A stretch of DNA of 64,000 bases from Nostoc calcicola FACHB-3891 (GCF_014697355.1 NZ_JACJRQ010000021.1:1-64000), one strand, 5' to 3'. Positions 1 through 9,486 are shown, counted from the first letter of the stretch. The notes: a model not told the origin generated them from the sequence alone. Translations and numbers: made by a program.

Positions 1-112
<112 letters not shown>

Positions 113-282
113 GGTTTGTTTGTTTTTTAGCTCAATTAGCTGCTCTTTTTTAACCTCAGCTTGGTTATCTTATTTACTTGACGCAGGCCACTTGTTGTAT
201 AATGGCTTTCAAACTATAATATTTTCATGGTTCGGTGTCCTTCACGCGTCGCTTTGCTTTGCTTCGCTTCAGGCACTTATTC

Positions 283-311
283 AATATAGCTAACCTATCT
301 TGATGTGTCAA
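283..311 (-). promoter_or_regulatory. rRNA operon promoter (-35/-10)
   Basis: On the minus strand TTGACA (306-311) is followed after exactly 17 nt by TATATT (283-288). This is a near-consensus sigma-70/SigA promoter pointing at the 16S gene. Transcription would start near 276 and give a leader of about 160 nt before the mature 16S end. The leader begins in a GC-rich stretch with GCTTT/GCTTC iterations (247-272). I could not identify a clear boxA antitermination element. Confidence 0.75.
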
Positions 312-424
312 CTCTTTTTCCAAAATTTCTTGGAAATCATTTTTCAGTCCGCTGAAACTGCCCACTATGTAGGGTTGTAAGCAACAATGGTTTATGCAAT
401 GTGCTGACTAAGGAAGGATAGAGC

Positions 425-1306
425 GTGAATTTTCAGTCGGTAATAGCCTTGTTGCATCAGTTCTGGGCAGATCGCGGTTGTTTGATCGCTCAGCCTTACG
501 ACATCGAGAAGGGGGCAGGTACTAAAAATCCCCAGACATTTTTAAGAGCATTGGGGCCGGAACCGTGGGCTGTTGCCTATGTTGAGCCTTGTCGTCGTCC
601 GACGGATGGACGTTACGGCGAAAATCCTAACCGCTTTCAACACTATTATCAGTACCAAGTCCTAATTAAGCCGTCGCCAGACAATATTCAGGATATTTAT
701 CTTGATTCTTTAAGGGCTTTAGGTATTCGTCCAGAAGAACACGACATCCGGTTTGTGGAAGATAACTGGGAAGATGCAACGGTGGGAGCTTGGGGTACTG
801 GGTGGGAAGTCTGGTTAGATGGGATGGAAATTACTCAATTTACCTACTTCCAACAGTGTGGTGGAATCGATTGCCGCCCGGTATCTATTGAGATTACATA
901 CGGGTTAGAGCGTTTGACGATGTATCTCCAGCAAGTGGAAGCAATTACAAAAATTCACTGGACGGATAACATTACTTATGGAGACATTTTTCTGCAAAAT
1001 GAGATTGAGCAAAGTAGCTATAACTTTGAAGCGTCTAATCCAGAACTGTTACTGACACTGTTTAATTTGTATGAGCAGGAAGCTACCCAATTGACGGAGC
1101 GAGGATTGGTGTTACCTAGCTTAGATTATGTGATGAAGTGTTCCCACACCTTTAATTTACTGGATGCCAGAGGGGTAATTTCTGTGACCGAGAGAACTCG
1201 CTACATTGCCAGGATTCGTCATTTAGCAAGGAAGGTGGCTCATTTATATGTGGAGCAAAGGGAGAAGTTGGGTTTTCCGTTACTCAAAGATGCAGTGAGT
1301 TCATAG
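425..1306 (+). CDS. glyQ: Glycine-tRNA ligase alpha subunit
   Basis: The 293-residue product is the alpha chain of the bacterial (alpha2beta2) glycyl-tRNA synthetase, which charges tRNA-Gly in the cytoplasm. It carries the class II catalytic core, and the N-terminal FWADRGCLIAQPYDIEKGAG segment and the internal WEVWLDGMEITQFTYFQQ stretch are family hallmarks. Length matches the family. The start is GTG at 425, set by AGGAAGG at 411-417 with 7 nt spacing. The beta subunit gene (glyS) is not next to it, as is usual in cyanobacteria where the two are often unlinked. It is divergent from the 16S rRNA gene. Confidence 0.97.
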   Translation: MNFQSVIALLHQFWADRGCLIAQPYDIEKGAGTKNPQTFLRALGPEPWAVAYVEPCRRPTDGRYGENPNRFQHYYQYQVLIKPSPDNIQDIYLDSLRALGIRPEEHDIRFVEDNWEDATVGAWGTGWEVWLDGMEITQFTYFQQCGGIDCRPVSIEITYGLERLTMYLQQVEAITKIHWTDNITYGDIFLQNEIEQSSYNFEASNPELLLTLFNLYEQEATQLTERGLVLPSLDYVMKCSHTFNLLDARGVISVTERTRYIARIRHLARKVAHLYVEQREKLGFPLLKDAVSS

Positions 1307-1984
1307 GAACCTTGACACCATCAAAAGTGCTGCGATTAGGTGGCAAGATCCTCCCGAAGGGATCGAGTCTAACTGGTTCTTACTGTTACTAGTTAATGGT
1401 GGAATTTCTGGGAGTGCATTTGCAGGGAGTCAAAAAGGGGTTACAGGCGATAGATACGTATCTTCTGGGCTGTTTAGCGTTTTGTGTTCTCTTTTTTTAC
1501 GCCGCACTGGGGTTTAAGCTGGCATATTTTTATGATGTAGCTATTACCAACAATCATAAATACTGTTAAAACCTCACTCTAAACCATAAAAACACAAACA
1601 AAGCCCGTCTGTACGGGCTTTGTTCGTATAAACTTCATGGACTATACTTCAATATGCTTGGGTTAAGGATTATTTGTGGAGTCTTTGAAGACGCGATAAA
1701 TCGCGTCTCTAGATGAGGGTTTTGGGTTTATGTTAGCTGTATTGGACTATACTTCACCACAAGCATAAAAATTTGTCGGTGTTGCCGATTAATAGAGATG
1801 AAAAATTCACGCACAGAGAAGTTCGAGTGGTGACTTTCGCAGTTGGATCAGTTCGCCGTAACCCTATGGAGAAGCAAGCTACGCCTACAGCTAGGGTTTC
1901 CTGAGAACAGAACTTCAATGGGAATAAGAGTTTGAGAAGTTTCTTGCGTAAGTCCTATGTTTTTAAGTCAGCGGCCAATTATGT
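1307..1984. other. Long intergenic region with hairpins and direct repeats
   Basis: This 678-bp gap holds no convincing gene. A stretch at 1311-1508 stays open on the + strand and could read as peptide (with an R-W-Q-D-P-P-E-G segment), but it has no start codon and no family I recognise, so it may be decayed coding DNA. A strong terminator lies at 1597-1624. A palindrome of the AGACGCGAT..ATCGCGTCT family is at 1689-1708. GGACTATACTTCA occurs twice, at 1639-1651 and 1744-1756. Confidence 0.5.
1597..1624 (+). terminator. Terminator-like hairpin downstream of glyQ
   Basis: AACAAAGCCCGT (1597-1608) pairs perfectly with ACGGGCTTTGTT (1613-1624) around a 4-nt loop CTGT. The 12-bp GC-cored stem is flanked by A-rich DNA upstream, but the T tract is contained in the 3' arm itself. 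It sits about 290 nt after glyQ and would stop + strand transcripts; it could work in both directions. Confidence 0.6.
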
Positions 1985-2011
1985 TTGCTAGATGCTTTTA
2001 CAAAAAATCTT

Positions 2012-4369
2012 ATGATTCAAACTAGTGGTGTAATTATTTGTCTTGGCTACATTATCGGGTTGCTGTTTACGGCAATTCCTTGGGGTGGTGTGTGGATTTT
2101 GATTATGGGGATAGTGGCAGCAATTTTTTTTAGAAGACGCTACATCATTTCAAGGAAACTTGCTCAGAAACCAGAGAATGCTGGAGGCAAAGCCAAGACG
2201 GTGCTTAACACCTGGCAAACTATTCCTCAAGCTCGAATATGGCTAGCTGCTGGCTTGGTTGGACTGTTGGCAACTCTGTATTTTCAATGGCGAGTACCGC
2301 AACCAGGTGCAAAAGATATCAGTCAGTTCGTTCCGCCTGGAAATAGTAGTAACCAAGAACAACTTGTGATTGTTCGCGGGGAAGTGGCGAGTAATCCCCG
2401 TTTAACTCGCAGTCAACGGGGACAATTTTGGCTGGAAGCGACTCAAATAGATGAGGTGAAAAATGAAAAAGGCTCAGCAGGTGTCCCAAAAGGAGTGACA
2501 GGCAAATTATATGTGACAGTGCCGATTCTTCAAGCTACCGGTTTATACCCTAGTCAACAAATCGCTGTGACTGGAATTTTGTACAAGCCAAAGGCGGCTT
2601 CCAATCCTGGTAGTTTCGATTTTCAAAAGTTTCTCAAGCAAGAAGGAACATTTGCTGGTTTGATTGGGCGACAAATCAATGTTTTGGAACAAGAACGGAA
2701 ATGGGGATGGTGGCAAATTCGGCAGCGAATTGTTCAATCGCAAGTTCGTAGTTTAGGTATTCCAGAAGGCTCCCTTGTTAGTGCAATGGTTTTAGGCAGC
2801 AAAGCTGTGGATTTACCCTACGATATCCGCGATTTGTTTGTACAAGCAGGATTAGCTCATGCTTTAGCTGCTTCTGGATTTCAAACTTCGTTGATTTTGA
2901 GTGTGATCTTAGAGTTAACGAAGCGTACAAAAAAAGGAATGCAATTTACGCTTGGGTTGTTGGCTTTAATCATTTTTCTGAGTTTAACAGGTTTTCAACC
3001 TGCGGTTCTCAGAGCTGTAATTATGGGTTTTGCAGCGTTAATTGGTCTGTTATTAAAAAGGAAAGTAAAACAGTTGGGTTCGCTGTTATTAGCAGCAACA
3101 CTATTGTTAGTATTTAATCCGCTATGGATTTGGGATTTAGGTTTTCAATTGAGTTTTTTGGCGACATTGGGATTAGTTGTAACGGTACCGCCAATTATTG
3201 AGCGTTTGAGTTGGTTACCACCTGCGATCGCTTCTTTGATTGCCGTTCCTCTAGCTGCTACTATTTGGACTTTACCTGTGCAACTTTTTGTCTTTGGAGT
3301 TGTACCAACTTACAGTTTATTGCTGAATGTGCTTAGTACTCCATTAATTTCTATTATTAGTATAGGTGGCATTATTAGTGCCATAGCAGCATTAATTTGG
3401 ACTCAAGCAGGAAGCTTTTCGGCTGGACTGTTGCATTACCCTACTGATTGGCTAATTAAGCTAGTAGAATTTTTTAGCAATTTGCCAGGAAACTCTGTTG
3501 CTGTGGGTAGCATATCTACTTGGCAATTGCTGGCAATTTATGGACTAATTATATTAGTTTGGCTAGTAGGTTGGTGGCAGCGGCGGTGGTGGTTTGCTAG
3601 TGTAATTGCACTTGCATTGGTAATGATACCACTTTGGCATTCTGCCAATACATTATTTAGGATCACGATATTAGAGTCTGGTACGGAACCAATTATAGTA
3701 GTTCAAGATAAAGGAACAGTAACTCTGATTAATAGTGGTGATGAAGGTACAGGACGGTTTACAATTCTACCGTTTTTACAACAGCAGGGTATAAATCAAA
3801 TTAATTGGGCGATCGCCACTGATTTTCAAGGCAATGAAAGTAATGCTTGGTTGGAATTACTGCAACGTTTACCAATCAAAAATTTTTATGAATATTCCCC
3901 TAAACCAGAAAATTCCATTGCAATTCAAGCAATTCAAGAGGAACTACAAAAACATCAAGGATCTTACCAACCTCTAGCTGTTGGTCAAGCTATACAAGCT
4001 GGTTCGATAGTTGCACAATTAATAAATGATGAATTACCTATTTTACAATTGCAAATTTTAGATCGGAACTGGTTATTAGTAGGTAATATCAAGTCTCAAG
4101 AGGTACAACAATTAGTGAAAAATGGGAGTTTACCTCGCCCGCAAGTGTTGTGGTGTGCCCCTCAGTCTTTGAAAAATTTAGTTCTTGCTCTCCAACCAAA
4201 AGTGGCGATCGCTTCTGCTGCCAATTTTGATGAAAAAACTTTATCTGAACTAAATCAAAATGACACAAAACTATTTTTTACAGGACGAGATGGTGCTATT
4301 CAATGGTCACCAAATCGTGATTTTGAGGCATTTATTGAAGCGCCAGAAAATCAGTCATCTGTTTTATGA
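2012..4369 (+). CDS. comEC: ComEC/Rec2-family DNA uptake channel, degenerate lactamase domain
   Basis: The product (about 785 residues) resembles the ComEC inner-membrane channel that carries single-stranded DNA into the cytoplasm during natural transformation. N-terminal transmembrane segments are followed by a DUF4131-like OB region (about 110-220). A polytopic Competence domain (about 245-520) includes the QAGLAHALAASGFQ motif. The last 250 residues align in position with the metallo-beta-lactamase domain of other ComEC proteins, but no HxHxDH motif is present. At the matching site the chain reads IATDFQGNES. ATG 2012 is chosen; an in-frame TTG at 1985 would add nine residues, and neither has a clear ribosome binding site. 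Confidence 0.85.
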   Translation: MIQTSGVIICLGYIIGLLFTAIPWGGVWILIMGIVAAIFFRRRYIISRKLAQKPENAGGKAKTVLNTWQTIPQARIWLAAGLVGLLATLYFQWRVPQPGAKDISQFVPPGNSSNQEQLVIVRGEVASNPRLTRSQRGQFWLEATQIDEVKNEKGSAGVPKGVTGKLYVTVPILQATGLYPSQQIAVTGILYKPKAASNPGSFDFQKFLKQEGTFAGLIGRQINVLEQERKWGWWQIRQRIVQSQVRSLGIPEGSLVSAMVLGSKAVDLPYDIRDLFVQAGLAHALAASGFQTSLILSVILELTKRTKKGMQFTLGLLALIIFLSLTGFQPAVLRAVIMGFAALIGLLLKRKVKQLGSLLLAATLLLVFNPLWIWDLGFQLSFLATLGLVVTVPPIIERLSWLPPAIASLIAVPLAATIWTLPVQLFVFGVVPTYSLLLNVLSTPLISIISIGGIISAIAALIWTQAGSFSAGLLHYPTDWLIKLVEFFSNLPGNSVAVGSISTWQLLAIYGLIILVWLVGWWQRRWWFASVIALALVMIPLWHSANTLFRITILESGTEPIIVVQDKGTVTLINSGDEGTGRFTILPFLQQQGINQINWAIATDFQGNESNAWLELLQRLPIKNFYEYSPKPENSIAIQAIQEELQKHQGSYQPLAVGQAIQAGSIVAQLINDELPILQLQILDRNWLLVGNIKSQEVQQLVKNGSLPRPQVLWCAPQSLKNLVLALQPKVAIASAANFDEKTLSELNQNDTKLFFTGRDGAIQWSPNRDFEAFIEAPENQSSVL

Positions 4370-4525
4370 ACTTAGTTGAAATAAGGTATTTTAAAAGCTT
4401 GAGTTGATTATTCAGTAAAACTAGCATTGGCAAAATATATGACGATCTATTACTATTAAATAATTTATTTAATAGAATAGCGATCGCTATTACTATTTAT
4501 TCACCCCCAAGTTTTACTAACTTCT

Positions 4526-4996
4526 ATGACAATCTACTTTTATAGCATTCATGAACAATATGGCTGTTTCTCTAACTTTTCAGCCCACGGCTTCGAGTTA
4601 GATGGATTGTATTGGCCGACTAGCGAACATTACTTTCAAGCACAAAAGTTTGTTGGTACGCCTCATGCAGAACAAATCCGTCTGGTTAAAATGCCTAAAG
4701 ATGCTGCAAAAATGGGGCGTGAAAGAAAGCGTCCATTACGTCAAGACTGGGAAGAAGTTAAAGACGACATTATGCGCCAAGCAGTGCTATGTAAATTTCA
4801 AACTCATACAGATATCAGGGATATCTTACTTTCCACAGGCGATGAAGAAATTGTTGAAAACTCGCCCATCGATTTTTACTGGGGTTGCGGAGCTGATGGT
4901 AGTGGCAAAAACATGCTAGGCAAAATTTTAGTGGAGGTGCGAGAGATCCTATGCCATGCCTACAGCACAGATATTGATAATAGTACAGTAGAATAA
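4526..4996 (+). CDS. NADAR family protein (YbiA-like N-glycosidase)
   Basis: The 156-residue protein matches the NADAR/YbiA family. These enzymes hydrolyse the N-glycosidic bond of reactive riboflavin intermediates, and some members act on ADP-ribosylated bases. Family features seen are the N-terminal GCFSNFSAHGFELDG segment, WPTSEHYFQAQKF, and the C-terminal WGCGADGSGKNMLGKIL loop that lines the pocket. Length is typical. It stands alone between comEC and a small unknown gene, so context adds little. An antiphage role is known for some NADAR proteins with a DarT partner, but no partner is seen here. Confidence 0.88.
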   Translation: MTIYFYSIHEQYGCFSNFSAHGFELDGLYWPTSEHYFQAQKFVGTPHAEQIRLVKMPKDAAKMGRERKRPLRQDWEEVKDDIMRQAVLCKFQTHTDIRDILLSTGDEEIVENSPIDFYWGCGADGSGKNMLGKILVEVREILCHAYSTDIDNSTVE

Positions 4997-5086
4997 TATA
5001 GTTACGATGAATGCCTAAACTTCGCAAACACTCCGTTTTCCTAGAGTAGCTTGAAAGCAGCAATTCGTCAAAGGAGTAAATTAATT

Positions 5087-5389
5087 ATGTCTCTTTTAGT
5101 AAAAGCAAAAAAATATTGCAAATGGTTCTGGGATGAATCTCTTGGAGGTGAGTTTGATACTTGGGGTACTAGCACCTATTTTATGGAAATTGGTAATAAT
5201 TTCCATGTGGTTAGACAAATAGAAGTTTATGAAAATGGCAACGTCTTATCTTATGATAGTAGCCATCTTGCTGATGATTACGGAATGTTATCCGATCAAC
5301 GTATGGCTGAAGATGATATACGCGACTTTGAAATTACAAAGGGAGAATTTGAACAAGTTTGGAATACAAAAACACCAATAAATAGATAA
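5087..5389 (+). CDS. Small hypothetical protein (DUF6881-like)
   Basis: This 100-residue acidic protein is not recognised with certainty. The pattern of a central YFMEIG...VVRQIEVYENGNVL stretch followed by a C-terminal FEITKGEFEQVW is reminiscent of DUF6881-type small proteins, some of which sit beside toxins as immunity proteins. No toxin is visible nearby. The start is ATG 5087, preceded by AAGGAG at 5071-5076. An upstream in-frame TTG (5051) is less likely. Confidence 0.7.
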   Translation: MSLLVKAKKYCKWFWDESLGGEFDTWGTSTYFMEIGNNFHVVRQIEVYENGNVLSYDSSHLADDYGMLSDQRMAEDDIRDFEITKGEFEQVWNTKTPINR

Positions 5390-5513
5390 AGTTTATAAAT
5401 TAAAAAGTACATAAATATCAATTGCCTAATTCCAGTCTGTTAGTTTAGGCTATTTAAGTTTGGAAGTTGCTTGTCGGCTAAGTGAGTAATCACTATAGTT
5501 ATGCTTGTTGTTT

Positions 5514-5601
5514 AGACCTCTTGCATAAATATTTTTTGTTTCACGCAGAGGCGCAGAGGCGCAGAGAAGAGGACGCAAAGAAGAACTTTTACAAGAGGTT
5601 T
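5514..5601. repeat. MITE-like dispersed repeat with GCGCAGAG iterations
   Basis: The element begins AGACCTCTTGCATAAAT and ends TACAAGAGGTTT, which form imperfect terminal inverted repeats (9 of 12 positions pair). The interior carries tandem GGCGCAGA units followed by a purine-rich run. A related GCCTCTGCG segment lies at 56370-56392. No coding function is apparent. I saw no clear target-site duplication. Confidence 0.45.
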
Positions 5602-5777
5602 ATTAGTGGTAAGTTAAGCGCGATCGCTTCATCGATTAACTTTCACTGGTACTATCCTCAATGGGGCTATTCAATGCAAGTATTTGGTATCCACGTTGTG
5701 GTAAACCAGCTTCATGAAAGATGCATTCTGGTTTTGGGAACACTAGATTTACCACCAGACTAAATAGGAAGGGGTTG

Positions 5778-6878
5778 ATGTCTAAAGACAGATGGAATAA
5801 TAGATCAAAAAATACAGTCCCCCTGAAATTACCCATAACACACCTAAAACTAGTGAAGCGCAATACAATTACCCATGAATTTGACTCTGGTTCACAAGCA
5901 GAAATACCACCTCCAGCGGAAAGTGACGAACATTTATCCGAAGCATCTCGGCTGCTAAGACAAGGTATTCAACAGCAGCAAGGTGGTGAATTAATAGCGG
6001 CGATGAAGTCTTTACAACAATCTTTGGTATTGTTTCAAGCAGTTAAGGATTTACAAAAACAGGCACAGGTACTTTCTTTTTTGGGATTGGTAACTTACAG
6101 CGCAGGAGACTACAAAAATACTATCTCTTACTCTCAAGAGTGTATGTCTTTAAGCGAGGAGACCTCAGATTTAGCATTGCAGATGCAAGCACTTTCGCAT
6201 TTGGGCAATGCATACCGTCACCTAAATGACCATAACAAAGCAATTGAATTTCTAGAAAAGTGTTTAAAAATAACCAAGCAGCTACAAGACAAACGCAGTC
6301 AAGTAGCTGCACTAAATAATTTGGGATTGGTATATAAAGCTTTAAGTAACTTTACACAAGCTATTGAGTATCAGCAGCAAAGCCTAGAAATTGTGCGGGA
6401 ACTCAAAGATAATTGGGGTGAGGAACAGGTACTCAAAAATTTGGGTAATGCTTGGTATGGTTTGGATAATTACCCAAAAGCGATCGCCTACTATGAGCAA
6501 TGTGTAATACTAGCACGCTCCTTAAAAAATGTTCGCAGTGCTTCTCAGGTGCTAAAAAATTTAGGTAATGCTTGTTATGCTTTGGGCGATTATACCAAAG
6601 CCATTAAGTATTATGAGGAACGGCTGCAATTAGCCAGAGAAATTCAAGACAAGCGTGGCGAAGAACAGTCGTTAGGTAGTTTAGGCGTTGCTTGTGAAGC
6701 CTTGGGGGATCATCACAAAGCAATTACATATTATGAAGAACGTTTGCTTTTAGCTAGAACAATCAAAGATCGGCGCAGTGAAGAACAAGCCCTTGCCAGT
6801 CTAAGAGTCGCTTGCTATGCTTTGGGCGATTATGCCAAAGCTATGCAATACCAGCAAGGGACATCTTCAAATAGTTAA
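5778..6878 (+). CDS. Tetratricopeptide repeat protein
   Basis: The 366-residue protein has a basic, poorly conserved N-terminus (about 70 residues). At least six 40-residue TPR units follow, each built on the pattern LGNAxxALGDYxKAIxYYEExLxLAREIxD. The 40-residue spacing is that of the GPSM/LGN-type TPR subset, which forms a peptide-binding superhelix. There is no signal peptide or enzymatic domain, so it is probably a scaffold; the partner cannot be told. Start ATG 5778 is preceded by AGGAAGGGG (5766-5774). An upstream ATG at 5721 would add 19 residues. Neighbouring repeats share long identical stretches, suggesting recent unit duplication. Confidence 0.85.
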   Translation: MSKDRWNNRSKNTVPLKLPITHLKLVKRNTITHEFDSGSQAEIPPPAESDEHLSEASRLLRQGIQQQQGGELIAAMKSLQQSLVLFQAVKDLQKQAQVLSFLGLVTYSAGDYKNTISYSQECMSLSEETSDLALQMQALSHLGNAYRHLNDHNKAIEFLEKCLKITKQLQDKRSQVAALNNLGLVYKALSNFTQAIEYQQQSLEIVRELKDNWGEEQVLKNLGNAWYGLDNYPKAIAYYEQCVILARSLKNVRSASQVLKNLGNACYALGDYTKAIKYYEERLQLAREIQDKRGEEQSLGSLGVACEALGDHHKAITYYEERLLLARTIKDRRSEEQALASLRVACYALGDYAKAMQYQQGTSSNS

Positions 6879-6894
6879 TATTATGTTCGACTAG

Positions 6895-6996
6895 ATACCA
6901 TTTTGGATTTTAGATTTTAAATTTTGGATTGGCAATAGTCTTGGTGAATTTGGGTTTAGCAAATCCATCTGTCGCAATCATTTTTCAAATTGGTAT
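6895..6996. repeat. MITE-like 102-bp element, copy 1
   Basis: The element starts ATACCATTTTG and ends CAAATTGGTAT, an imperfect 11-bp terminal inverted repeat (10/11). The first third is an iteration of GGATTTTAGATTTT. The last third (AATCCATCTGTCGCAATCAT and on) is identical to the copy at 25735-25835 apart from its first bases. It is non-coding and lies between the TPR gene and rlmN, which converge. Confidence 0.65.
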
Positions 6997-7028
6997 AAGT
7001 TTTACAAGATATGAAGGCTGTTTTACTC

Positions 7029-7059
7029 CTGAATTCTGAATTCTGAATTCTGAATTCTG
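7029..7059. repeat. Heptanucleotide tandem repeat (GAATTCT)4
   Basis: Four tandem copies of GAATTCT lie just past the rlmN stop codon. This is one of the short tandemly repeated repetitive (STRR) families typical of Nostoc-type genomes; related arrays are at 33859-33884 and 34100-34128. Confidence 0.8.
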
Positions 7060-7061
7060 TT

Positions 7062-8129
7062 TTATTTACTCGCTCTGAGTTGTCCACAAGCAGCATCAGC
7101 TTCCAAACCACGAGAGTAACGGACGCTAACAGCAGTTTGTTGTTGCTTGAGGACATTGAGAAATGCTTGAATACGATCGCGGTTAGGGCGTTTATAGTCT
7201 ACTTCTTGGATGGGGTTGTAAGGAATCAAATTCACGTGACTTTGAAATCCCCGCAGACATTTCGATAGTTCTAATGCATGTTCTGGCAAATCATTCACAC
7301 CAGCCAGGAGAACATATTCAAAGGTAACGCGGCGTCCAGTGATTTCCACATATTCCCGACATTCAGCCAGCAAATCTTCTAGAGGATAAGCGCGGGCGCT
7401 GGGGATGAGTTTTTCTCGGAGTTGTTGGTTGGGCGCATGGAGACTAACCGCAAGAGTGATTTGCAAATGGTGTTGCGCGAACTGACGGATGCGATCGCGG
7501 ATACCAACTGTAGAAACAGTCAGCGATCGCGCTCCTATACCGACATCCTGATTGAGAGATCTCAGGGCTGCTAGAACATTTTCAGTATTCAACAACGGTT
7601 CACCCATACCCATGAATACCACATTACTAACCCGTTGCTGAAAATCTTCTTGGACAGTCAACACCTGATCGACAATTTCATGCACTGCTAAGTTGCGTTT
7701 GTAGCCTCCTTTACCAGTAGCGCAGAAATCACACGCCATCGGACAACCCACTTGAGTAGACACGCAAACCGTCAGCCGATTTTCCCAAGGGATACCAACA
7801 GTTTCAATAATTTGCTCATCTGCTAATCGCAAAAGATATTTCACCGTGCCATCGGGTGCTACAGAGCGATAGTGTAAACTTGAGCGTCCAATGGGAATCT
7901 CTGCAAGTTCTGCACGCCATTGCTTCGGGAAGACAGAAATATCAGAGAGCGATCGCACCCCCTTGTGATATATCCATTCATGTAGTTGCTTTCCTCTGTA
8001 AGCAGGTTGTCCCTGTTGTTGCACCCAAGCAGTTAACTCCGCGACGGTTGCACCAAGTAGGGGAGGAAGTAATGCTGATTTGACTGGGTTGTGTGAGTCA
8101 ACCTGAGATACAAGAGGCGTAGCAGACAT
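7062..8129 (-). CDS. rlmN: 23S rRNA (adenine2503-C2)/tRNA methyltransferase RlmN
   Basis: The 355-residue radical SAM enzyme methylates C2 of A2503 in 23S rRNA and A37 in some tRNAs. The iron-sulfur cluster motif CxxxCxxC is seen as GCPMACDFCATG. FMGMGEPLLN (SAM binding) and the C-terminal SRGLEADAACGQL follow. The cysteine in this last segment is the one that forms the methyl-protein intermediate, and the GMGEP and AACGQL motifs together separate RlmN from Cfr-type relatives. The N-terminal helical RNA-binding region is complete. Start ATG 8129. It is the last of a set of minus-strand genes (lgt, cobM, MIF-like, rlmN). Confidence 0.96.
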   Translation of the reverse strand: MSATPLVSQVDSHNPVKSALLPPLLGATVAELTAWVQQQGQPAYRGKQLHEWIYHKGVRSLSDISVFPKQWRAELAEIPIGRSSLHYRSVAPDGTVKYLLRLADEQIIETVGIPWENRLTVCVSTQVGCPMACDFCATGKGGYKRNLAVHEIVDQVLTVQEDFQQRVSNVVFMGMGEPLLNTENVLAALRSLNQDVGIGARSLTVSTVGIRDRIRQFAQHHLQITLAVSLHAPNQQLREKLIPSARAYPLEDLLAECREYVEITGRRVTFEYVLLAGVNDLPEHALELSKCLRGFQSHVNLIPYNPIQEVDYKRPNRDRIQAFLNVLKQQQTAVSVRYSRGLEADAACGQLRASK

Positions 8130-8207
8130 AAAAAATCACGAGTTGATGCTGAATCTCTATCCTACACCTGCCAGATGGATTTCGTCTTAACCAAAGAACA
8201 CGACGAA

Positions 8208-8561
8208 TTAACCAAAGGTAGTGCCGTTCCAGCCCCACATTGCACCCTTAGCATCTGCAAACTCGATATAAATTCGATTTTTAGGCACGCCCAGTGTTTG
8301 GTTAATCTGCTGACAAAAATCATCACTCATCGCTTTAGTTTGATCGGGCTTCATCGTGCCAATGCTCTTAATTTCAATGTAACAAACTGGGTCTGTATTA
8401 CCCGCAAAAGTCATAGGAATTTCTGGTTCAAAAGCTGTCATCACATAGGATTCTGGTTTTCCCAAATGTTTTGCTAACTTGGCTGATAAGCTCAAAAGCA
8501 TTGATTCAATTTCAGGTTTTTGAGGAGCAGATGCAGAAGTTTGGACTTTAATTAATGGCAT
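8208..8561 (-). CDS. MIF-like phenylpyruvate tautomerase
   Basis: The 117-residue protein belongs to the macrophage migration inhibitory factor family in the tautomerase superfamily. The catalytic N-terminal proline follows Met directly (MPLIKVQT). Lys and the PESYVMTAFEP and GVPKNRIYIEFAD segments match the MIF fold, and length is typical of MIF (about 115). These proteins form trimers and tautomerise keto-enol phenylpyruvate-like substrates; the physiological role in cyanobacteria is unknown. It lies 78 nt upstream of rlmN and may share a transcript. Confidence 0.9.
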   Translation of the reverse strand: MPLIKVQTSASAPQKPEIESMLLSLSAKLAKHLGKPESYVMTAFEPEIPMTFAGNTDPVCYIEIKSIGTMKPDQTKAMSDDFCQQINQTLGVPKNRIYIEFADAKGAMWGWNGTTFG

Positions 8562-8664
8562 AGTAAAAGGGACTGGGGATTGGGGATTGGGTAAAAAATT
8601 GCAAAATTATGAAATTTGCTTTGACTCCTCCCAAATTTTAGAACACTTTCGCAATCCCCAATCT

Positions 8665-9486
8665 TCAATGAGACGAACGAAATAGATGACTATGTTCGGG
8701 ATGATATAAACGCGATCGCCCTGTGGCTGGCGACAGTGCCGGACTGATTATATAAAGTGTGGTGCGAATTAGTTTTTCTTGATGAGTACAGTCTGCCATT
8801 TGACTCAAAGGCACAACCCTAATTTTTTCATCCGGCCATCCGATGCGAAAGCAGATTGCTACTGGGGTTTCGGCTGGGTAATGTTTGAGTAGCTTGGCTT
8901 GAGCATTTTCGATATGACGCGCACTCAAATATAGGCAAAGGCTAGCCTGATGTGCTGCTAAGGAAGTTAATTCTTCGGGAGCGGGGACTTCTGTACGTCC
9001 GCTGATGCGTGTCAAAATAATGGTTTGGACTAAACCAGGTACAGTTAGTTCTACTTTGAGTTTGGCAGCAGCAGCTTGAAAAGCGCTGATACCGGGTATG
9101 ACTTCAAAAGGAATATTTGCCTCTGCGAGGAGGTGCATTTGTTCGTGGATAGCGCTGTAGAGGCTGGGATCGCCGGAATGGAGACGGACTAGAGATTTGT
9201 GTTGCGATCGCACCTTTTCTACCATAATCGCCAAAATCTCTTCTAAAGTTTGATTTGCAGTTCTAATTATCTCAGCATCTTTTCGGCAAATTTCTAAAAT
9301 CTGTTCTGGAACTAAAGAATCAGCAAATAAAATCACATCAGCAACAGCCAATAGTTTCTGTGCCTTCACCGTTAAAAGATCGGGATCTCCAGGCCCTGCT
9401 CCGACAATATACACAGATGGTTCTATAGTGTATGGTGTTTTTTTATAGCTCAGATTTTCTGTATATTTACTTTTATCAGAACACAC
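8665..9486 (-). CDS. cobM: Precorrin-4/cobalt-precorrin-4 C11-methyltransferase
   Basis: This 273-residue SAM-dependent methyltransferase acts in the corrin ring pathway to cobalamin, methylating C11 of (cobalt-)precorrin-4. The tetrapyrrole methylase signature VYIVGAGPGDPDLLTVKA begins at residue 26. The LHSGDPSLYSA motif, PGISAFQAAAA and the LTRISGRTEVP segment are CobM/CbiF-specific. GTG 9486 is chosen because GAGGG lies six bases before it and no other start precedes the conserved core. The gene is separated by 198 nt of repeats from lgt upstream. The C-terminus beyond the domain is short and unconserved. Confidence 0.93.
   Translation of the reverse strand: MCSDKSKYTENLSYKKTPYTIEPSVYIVGAGPGDPDLLTVKAQKLLAVADVILFADSLVPEQILEICRKDAEIIRTANQTLEEILAIMVEKVRSQHKSLVRLHSGDPSLYSAIHEQMHLLAEANIPFEVIPGISAFQAAAAKLKVELTVPGLVQTIILTRISGRTEVPAPEELTSLAAHQASLCLYLSARHIENAQAKLLKHYPAETPVAICFRIGWPDEKIRVVPLSQMADCTHQEKLIRTTLYIISPALSPATGRSRLYHPEHSHLFRSSH

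Noticed and set aside
4602..4919. 105-codon frame inside the NADAR gene
   Set aside because: It is in another frame of a clearly conserved protein and has no features of its own.
5482..5763. 93-codon + strand frame before the TPR gene
   Set aside because: It runs through a GCGCAGAG repeat element and has no conserved features or ribosome binding site.
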